Assembly (NCBI GenBank): GCA_964398215.1
Contig: CAYNNP010000233.1
Location: 1-10,361, forward strand
DNA: 10,361 nt
Origin: CAYNNP01 sp964398215
Lineage (GTDB): Bacteria > Planctomycetota > Planctomycetia > Pirellulales > Pirellulaceae
Reading direction: 5' to 3'
The notes beneath the pieces were generated by a model. That model had not been told where the DNA came from, made no database searches, and was given only the letters and a program-made list of their open reading frames with translations. Below are positions 6,519-10,361 of the stretch, piece by piece. Position numbers and translations under genes: made by a program. Position 1 is the stretch's first letter. Every line of letters starts with the position of its first letter.

Positions 6519-6593
6519 CTTTTTGATGGCTCGTTTTGATTGGGTTCGTTAGTTATTCGGAGAGTATTCGCAGTGCAGTTATCGACGATGGCC

Positions 6594-6623
6594 AAAATAC
6601 TTTGCTGAATCGCCAAACGACAA
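6594..6623 (-). promoter_or_regulatory. Possible sigma70-type promoter for the AIM24 gene
   Basis: On the minus strand TTGTCG (6618-6623) and TATTTT (6594-6599) are spaced 18 bases apart. Each matches 4 of 6 consensus positions. Transcription would start near 6587, giving a leader of about 70 bases before ATG 6518. Short hexamer matches of this quality are common by chance. Confidence 0.25.
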
Positions 6624-6647
6624 GTCGGCGGGAGCGCTTGATCAAAT

Positions 6648-6672
6648 CTGGACCAGTCGCGATTTGGTCCAG
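6648..6672. terminator. Perfect 8-bp inverted repeat, candidate terminator or operator
   Basis: CTGGACCA (6648-6655) and TGGTCCAG (6665-6672) are exact inverted repeats around a 9-base loop. The element lies between the assembly gap and the AIM24 gene, so it may end the leftward DUF1559 transcript. On the minus strand it is followed by ATTTGATC, not a strong T run, so it is not a textbook rho-independent terminator. A dimeric operator upstream of the AIM24 gene is the alternative. Confidence 0.35.
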
Positions 6673-6731
6673 CGGCGTTTGAATTCTGTGTGCGAGTTAG
6701 AACAAGCAACAGTCATGGATTCATTTAGCAG

Positions 6732-6831
6732 NNNNNNNNNNNNNNNNNNNNNNNNNNNNNNNNNNNNNNNNNNNNNNNNNNNNNNNNNNNNNNNNNNNNN
6801 NNNNNNNNNNNNNNNNNNNNNNNNNNNNNNN
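6732..6831. other. Assembly gap (100 N)
   Basis: Exactly 100 N bases, the conventional placeholder for a scaffold gap of unknown length. The DUF1559 gene enters it from the right with an intact codon at 6832-6834. On the left side, one minus-strand frame stays open from 6731 to a TGA at 6642-6644, the second stops at 6721 and the third almost at once. Because the true gap length is unknown, none can be assigned as the continuation of the gene. Confidence 0.97.
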
Positions 6832-8310
6832 CCGTGACATTGCTCTCTCGTAGGCTCTGACATCCAGGATTTCGAGTGCACTGCCGCGTCCTCCTTCATT
6901 CGTTGTGGGTGCGATCTTGAGAGCAAGTTGCACAGCGAGAAAAATGTCTCTGTCACTTAGAGTGTTCAAGGGAACCCGATGGATGACTCCCAGGTGGTCT
7001 TCAAGTTCGATCGTTTTCTTGTCAATGATTTTTAGAAAGCGGGCCGACAAGGTGATTTTGCCGGTGTGGTCGGTCCAGCCTCTGAAATCGTGTTTGGAGG
7101 AGTTTTTCTTTCTACGATAATCTTCAGAGTCCCAGATCGGGCGTTCTAGAGCATCCAACTCCTGCTCGATCGCTTCCTTTGAAGCGCGCGTTCCGAGAGC
7201 GCCCCACAAACCGAAGGGACTTTCGCTGCCAGGTGCCGTTGTACCGACTCCTTCCAGGTGTACGCCAGGGCTGGTGGAGTCGCCAACGTCGATGGAATTG
7301 GTAATGAATGTCACGCTGCCATCGCCCATCAACACATGGACGCCGCCATCGTGGTAGCTGGACGCGGCGACGACAGAATCTTCGATTCCCTTTTCCGATG
7401 CGCAGGATGGCGAGTTCGGTGGCAAAACTGTTTGGAATCCAGTTATCCACATTGCCCCATCGTTCCAGCGGGAACCTCGTCCTCTGGACCACCATTTCAT
7501 ATCCGGCGCCTGCAGAACATTTGTGCACAATGAAGGATTGTTGCTGAGCCCGTTGATGTTTGTTGCGATGCCGCTCAAACCTTTTTTGCCTTTCACGGAT
7601 GACTGAGTTTCAGACACCATGATCGTGTTGGAGAGCCCATCCAGGATGTCTCGAAAACGCATGCCTTGGCCAGGTACGAAGAAACCACGTTGAGAGCATC
7701 GCGAGTGCTGAAGTTGATTGCGGTACAACTCTGGGTCCTTGTTTTGATCGGCAAGACGTCGTCCGATCATGTGCGTGCCGTCACCGAAGCAGGCAACATA
7801 ATTTGTCTGTGTGCCGATGGCGTTGTCTGGTGACGATTCTAAAGTGAAAACTACTTTCGGCTGATCAGCGACTGAGGCAGTGGGACGGTCGGGACATCGA
7901 TAGACCGCAGGACCTTTTCCCCACGGCAAATATTCTTTCGCATCGTACCAGGGTGCTGGCCCCATCGCTGGAAACGTTTTTCCACTAGGCGATTGGTAGG
8001 GATTTGCAATTTGCTCCCATAGTTGTTGCTGCTCTATGAATGGCGTCAGCCCAACTAGAAACCCCATTCTGCCGCGGTTGCTGGTTGCGTCATCATCTCC
8101 GTCCGTCCCTTGGCAGGTATACGGCAGGCGTCTGTACGCCGAATGATAGTTATGGATAGCGAGCCCAATTTGTTTCAGATTATTGGAGCACTGAATTGAA
8201 CGTGCTGCCGCTCTTTGACGTGCAAGCGATGTCAGCATCAACGCAGCGATCATCAACATGCATAATGAAAAGACGATTGCATTGACTGGCGAAAGGTGCT
8301 TTTGATTCAC
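6832..8310 (-). CDS. DUF1559 protein with SHD1 domain, 3' end lost in the assembly gap
   Basis: 493 residues are readable from GTG 8310. This start is chosen because AAGGG lies 7 bases before it and a hydrophobic anchor follows. A longer frame to 8436 would add 42 residues of poor composition and overlap the upstream gene. Residues 11-30 form a membrane segment, followed by the family signature CSNNLKQIGLAIHNYHSAYR. The DUF1559 (SBP_bac_10) core continues to about residue 375, with FRDILDGLSNTIMVSE, SYHDGGVHVLMGDGSVTF and SPFGLWGALGTRA. Residues 408-460 are an SHD1 module: RGWTDHTGKITLSARF, then VPLNTLSDRD. The usual prepilin cleavage motif is absent (the aligned region reads KHLSPVN). It is a paralog of the gene directly upstream, 94 bases away on the same strand, so the two are probably cotranscribed. 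The protein is likely anchored at the membrane facing outward; its role is unknown. Confidence 0.9.
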
Positions 8311-8404
8311 GGCTAAACCCTTAGGTGGTATCGATTTCGGCTGAGACAGAAATGCGGCGCCGAACGAGTCCCCGTGTCGGCACGCAAAAATTTTGAAAAT
8401 CAAA

Positions 8405-10063
8405 TTATCGAGGTGGGGCGAACTGCCAGTGATCATCTTTGTAGATCAGATCCAGACCCGCAAATATTGGACGGTACCGCTCGTCAAATTTGACCATCAA
8501 TACGCCAGACCGACTGGTTCCGAACGCACTGCCAGGCTCTTTCAGTGCCCTGAGTCCTGTGTCGAATCGGTAGATCAAAAGACCTCGTTCGGCCGCTACC
8601 CGTTTGCCCATGCCTTGAGGGTCAAGATGGCCGCCAGGAAGATAATTTTTGGCGAATTCAGCGTACTGTTTATTTTCCAGTAACTTCAATCCTGCCGTCA
8701 ATTGTTCCTCCAAGGAATTTTGTGCCTCAGTACGTTTGGCAAAATGATTCTCCACGGCGCGGAATGCATCTTCACTCGTGAGTGCTGACAGGGGGACGCG
8801 TTTCATTTCACCAGCGTCGGTCAACAACATTAGATTCGATTCACGCTGAATTTCGATTTGCCGCCCCGAAATTTTTCGCTTGCCATCGCGAGAAGTCCAC
8901 TGCTGAAGTGGCTTTTGGGAAAGTCGTTCTTTTTCAAACTGCGTCAAGTCTCGCGGGGGCGGAATCACGCTAGGACTATCTTGACCTGCGATGACTTCTT
9001 TATTAGCACGTGTACCCAATGCTCCCCACAATCCGTAAGGACTTTTGCTTCCTGGAGCCGTATACACGTTCGGCTCTTCGGGTTTGAAGGCAACGGTAGG
9101 GCGACTGGAGTCTCCCGTATCAATGGAATCGAGTGCGAACAGGACGGCTCCGTCCATCAATCCGATGTGGACGCCGCCAGCAGCATGGTGACTGGACGGC
9201 GTCATGACTCCTTCCAGTTCCACTTCATCCGAAGTGGCCGACGATTTATTGGGCGGCAAGATCGTTTGAAACCCAACTGATCGCAGCGTGCCGTCTGCCC
9301 AGCATGAATTGCGTCCATCTGGCCAATACTGAGTGTTGGGATCGCTTGCGGCGCGAAGTGCGGCGGATGGTCGTTTTGCGAGATCGCTGACGGACTTGGC
9401 GACTTTCGGGCCAGCGATCTTTGCCTCTGAAAACATCAATGTGTTTGACAGTCCGTCCAGTATGTCGCGAAAGCGAAGCTGGCTACTGGTAAAAGGACCA
9501 CGGTTTGAAGCCCGAGCCGCTTGTACCGTGCGTGCATCTGGCTTTTCGCCCAACGGGTATCCAACCAAATCAACTGCGTCGCCGTAGTTGATCACGTAGC
9601 TGGAAACCAAAGGAAACTTGGCAGCGTCCTGATCGGTTGGACAAACGAGTGTCTTGGGGCGCATCGACCACGGTTTGTAAACGGCTGGGTCGTACCAGGG
9701 AACGGGGCCCATGGTAGGAAAGACTTTTCCTTTGGACTGAAACCTGTTGGAAACCATTTGCCAGAGTCGCTGTTCTTCCATGAACGGAAGAATCGCAACG
9801 AATGGGCTGAGACGCCCCGCATTGTTTTGTTCATCGGTTGCTCCTTCACGAGCAGAACTGCCACCGCATCCAGCCGGTAGCCGTTTGAAAGCCGAGTGGT
9901 AGTTATGGATTGCTAGCCCAAGCTGCTTCATGTTGTTCGAGCAATGCGAAAACCGTTGAGCTTCTCTTTGCCTGCTGATGCCAATCAGGCCAATTGATGC
10001 GATGACGGCCGTGCCGACCAATACCGCAAACACATCCACAAACGAAAATCGTCGATTCAACAT
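8405..10063 (-). CDS. DUF1559 protein with SHD1 domain and extra C-terminal domain
   Basis: 552 residues from ATG 10063, which follows a GGGGA about 7 bases upstream. A longer open frame to 10210 is rejected because its first codons come from the dispersed repeat. The N-terminus MLNRRFSFVDVFAVL is a degenerate prepilin-like signal lacking the Gly before the Phe, followed by a membrane segment to about residue 29. CSNNMKQLGLAIHNYHSAFK begins the DUF1559 core, which runs to about residue 350 with FRDILDGLSNTLMFSE, HHAAGGVHIGLMDGAVLF and SPYGLWGALGTRA. SHD1 spans about 386-437 (QQWTSRDGKRKISGRQ, then VPLSALTSED). Residues 448-552 form a further domain with a helical start (LEEQLTAGLKLLENKQYAEF) and a beta-rich end (VLMVKFDERYRPIF, DDHWQFAPP). 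This layout is compatible with an NTF2-like fold, but that is a guess. DUF1559 proteins are greatly expanded in planctomycetes and their function is unsettled. Confidence 0.93.
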   Translation of the reverse strand: MLNRRFSFVDVFAVLVGTAVIASIGLIGISRQREAQRFSHCSNNMKQLGLAIHNYHSAFKRLPAGCGGSSAREGATDEQNNAGRLSPFVAILPFMEEQRLWQMVSNRFQSKGKVFPTMGPVPWYDPAVYKPWSMRPKTLVCPTDQDAAKFPLVSSYVINYGDAVDLVGYPLGEKPDARTVQAARASNRGPFTSSQLRFRDILDGLSNTLMFSEAKIAGPKVAKSVSDLAKRPSAALRAASDPNTQYWPDGRNSCWADGTLRSVGFQTILPPNKSSATSDEVELEGVMTPSSHHAAGGVHIGLMDGAVLFALDSIDTGDSSRPTVAFKPEEPNVYTAPGSKSPYGLWGALGTRANKEVIAGQDSPSVIPPPRDLTQFEKERLSQKPLQQWTSRDGKRKISGRQIEIQRESNLMLLTDAGEMKRVPLSALTSEDAFRAVENHFAKRTEAQNSLEEQLTAGLKLLENKQYAEFAKNYLPGGHLDPQGMGKRVAAERGLLIYRFDTGLRALKEPGSAFGTSRSGVLMVKFDERYRPIFAGLDLIYKDDHWQFAPPR

Positions 10064-10106
10064 CGCGTGTCCCCACTTTGTTTTCGATTTTTGATTTATC
10101 TTGAAT

Positions 10107-10119
10107 CGGTAGTATACCG
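10107..10119 (-). promoter_or_regulatory. Candidate -10 element inside a dyad, upstream of the DUF1559 pair
   Basis: CGGTA and TACCG (10107-10111 and 10115-10119) are exact inverted repeats around GTA. On the minus strand the dyad contains TATACT (10116 to 10111), a 5 of 6 match to the -10 consensus, placed about 48 bases upstream of ATG 10063. No good -35 hexamer is seen at 16-18 bases. A repressor or activator site overlapping a -10 element would fit, but the evidence is thin. Confidence 0.3.
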
Positions 10120-10180
10120 TATCCAGCACACAAAGTGGATTTTGAAGAACCGCTTGTTCAACAACCAGAAAACCAGTTGG

Positions 10181-10215
10181 GAAGTAGCGGGAGCATATAG
10201 TTTCGGGCATTAGCC
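10181..10215 (-). repeat. Dispersed repeat, copy 2 (inverted)
   Basis: On the minus strand GGCTAATGCCCGA, then AAC, then TATATGCT (10215 to 10192) repeats copy 1 at 4994-5017; 21 of 24 bases are identical. Weaker similarity extends to 10181. The core GGGC-ATTA-GCCC (10205-10216) can form a small hairpin. The repeat supplies the spurious upstream ATG (10208-10210) of the longer frame for the DUF1559 gene. Confidence 0.6.
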
Positions 10216-10361
10216 CCTGTCTTTACCCACGACTTTGACGCGCAACGTTTTCGATTTTTGCGGCGTGAAACCAAGTCCGAAGGATCAACAACAAAGCCTC
10301 GGGTCGCGCAGCGCACCCGGGGTTTGGTGGTGGATTGTCGATGAACGCCGAAGGTGTTCGA
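10216..10361. repeat. Hairpin-rich non-coding segment, REP- or MITE-like
   Basis: No gene is seen. Three hairpins lie in a row. TCC-GAA-GGA (10276-10284) is small. CCTCGGGT (10297-10304) faces ACCCGGGG (10315-10322) around a 10-base GC-rich loop, with one G-T pair. GAACGCC (10343-10349) faces GGTGTTC (10353-10359) around GAA, with one G-T pair. On the minus strand the large stem is followed by CTTTGTTGTTG, so it may also act as a terminator for a gene beyond the window. From memory, similar hairpin-rich sequence recurs between genes in Rhodopirellula; this was not checked. Confidence 0.4.

Noticed and set aside
6721..6831. Continuation of the DUF1559 frame through the N run to a stop at 6721
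   Set aside because: 100 N is a placeholder of unknown true length, so the frame across it has no meaning.
8311..8436. 42-residue N-terminal extension of the second DUF1559 gene
   Set aside because: It overlaps the end of the upstream gene and has non-family composition; GTG 8310 has an AAGGG ribosome binding site at good spacing.
10064..10210. 49-residue N-terminal extension of the upstream DUF1559 gene starting at 10210
   Set aside because: Its ATG and first codons come from the dispersed repeat, it lacks family similarity, and ATG 10063 with an upstream GGGGA and the prepilin-like anchor is the better start.
1..10361. Defence island, CRISPR array, toxin-antitoxin pair, tRNA or rRNA
   Set aside because: No direct-repeat array, no paired small genes and no RNA gene signatures were seen on either strand.

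Overview
The window looks like chromosomal DNA from a planctomycete, most likely a Rhodopirellula-type member of the Pirellulaceae. The main grounds are two tandem DUF1559 proteins carrying SHD1 (SLA1 homology domain 1) modules, a Tat-exported Gfo/Idh/MocA oxidoreductase, a CxC...CxxC zinc ribbon fused to an AIM24 domain, and weak or variable Shine-Dalgarno signals. This is recognition from memory of the families; no search was run.

Layout from left to right. Positions 3-68 hold what looks like the C-terminus of a plus-strand gene. It converges on, and overlaps by a few bases, a minus-strand Tat-exported oxidoreductase (65-1387). A divergent intergenic region with two dyads separates this from a secreted right-handed beta-helix protein (1587-2930, +). 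An intergenic segment with several mutually exclusive pairings follows, then a FixJ/LuxR-type regulator with an atypical receiver domain (3087-3767, +). A gene-free stretch with a strong palindrome precedes an uncharacterised 289-residue protein (4095-4964, +).

Positions 4974-5456 are a mobile-element scar: a minus-strand tyrosine recombinase remnant, a dispersed repeat at its broken 3' side, and a truncated IS3/IS911-type orfA. From 5643 to 10063 everything reads leftward: two DUF1559-SHD1 paralogs (10063 to 8405, and 8310 into an assembly gap), then the zinc ribbon-AIM24 protein (6518-5643). Exactly 100 N bases at 6732-6831 mark a scaffold gap of unknown true length, so the 3' end of the second DUF1559 gene is missing. 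Any reading frame drawn through the N run is an artefact.

The right end (10181-10359) is non-coding. It carries a second, inverted copy of the dispersed repeat plus GC-rich hairpins resembling a REP- or MITE-like element. I see no complete defence system, CRISPR array, tRNA or rRNA. The points most worth following are the dispersed repeat and its link to the recombinase scar, the DUF1559 pair that has lost its prepilin cleavage site, the uncharacterised protein at 4095-4964, and the pairing region upstream of the regulator.
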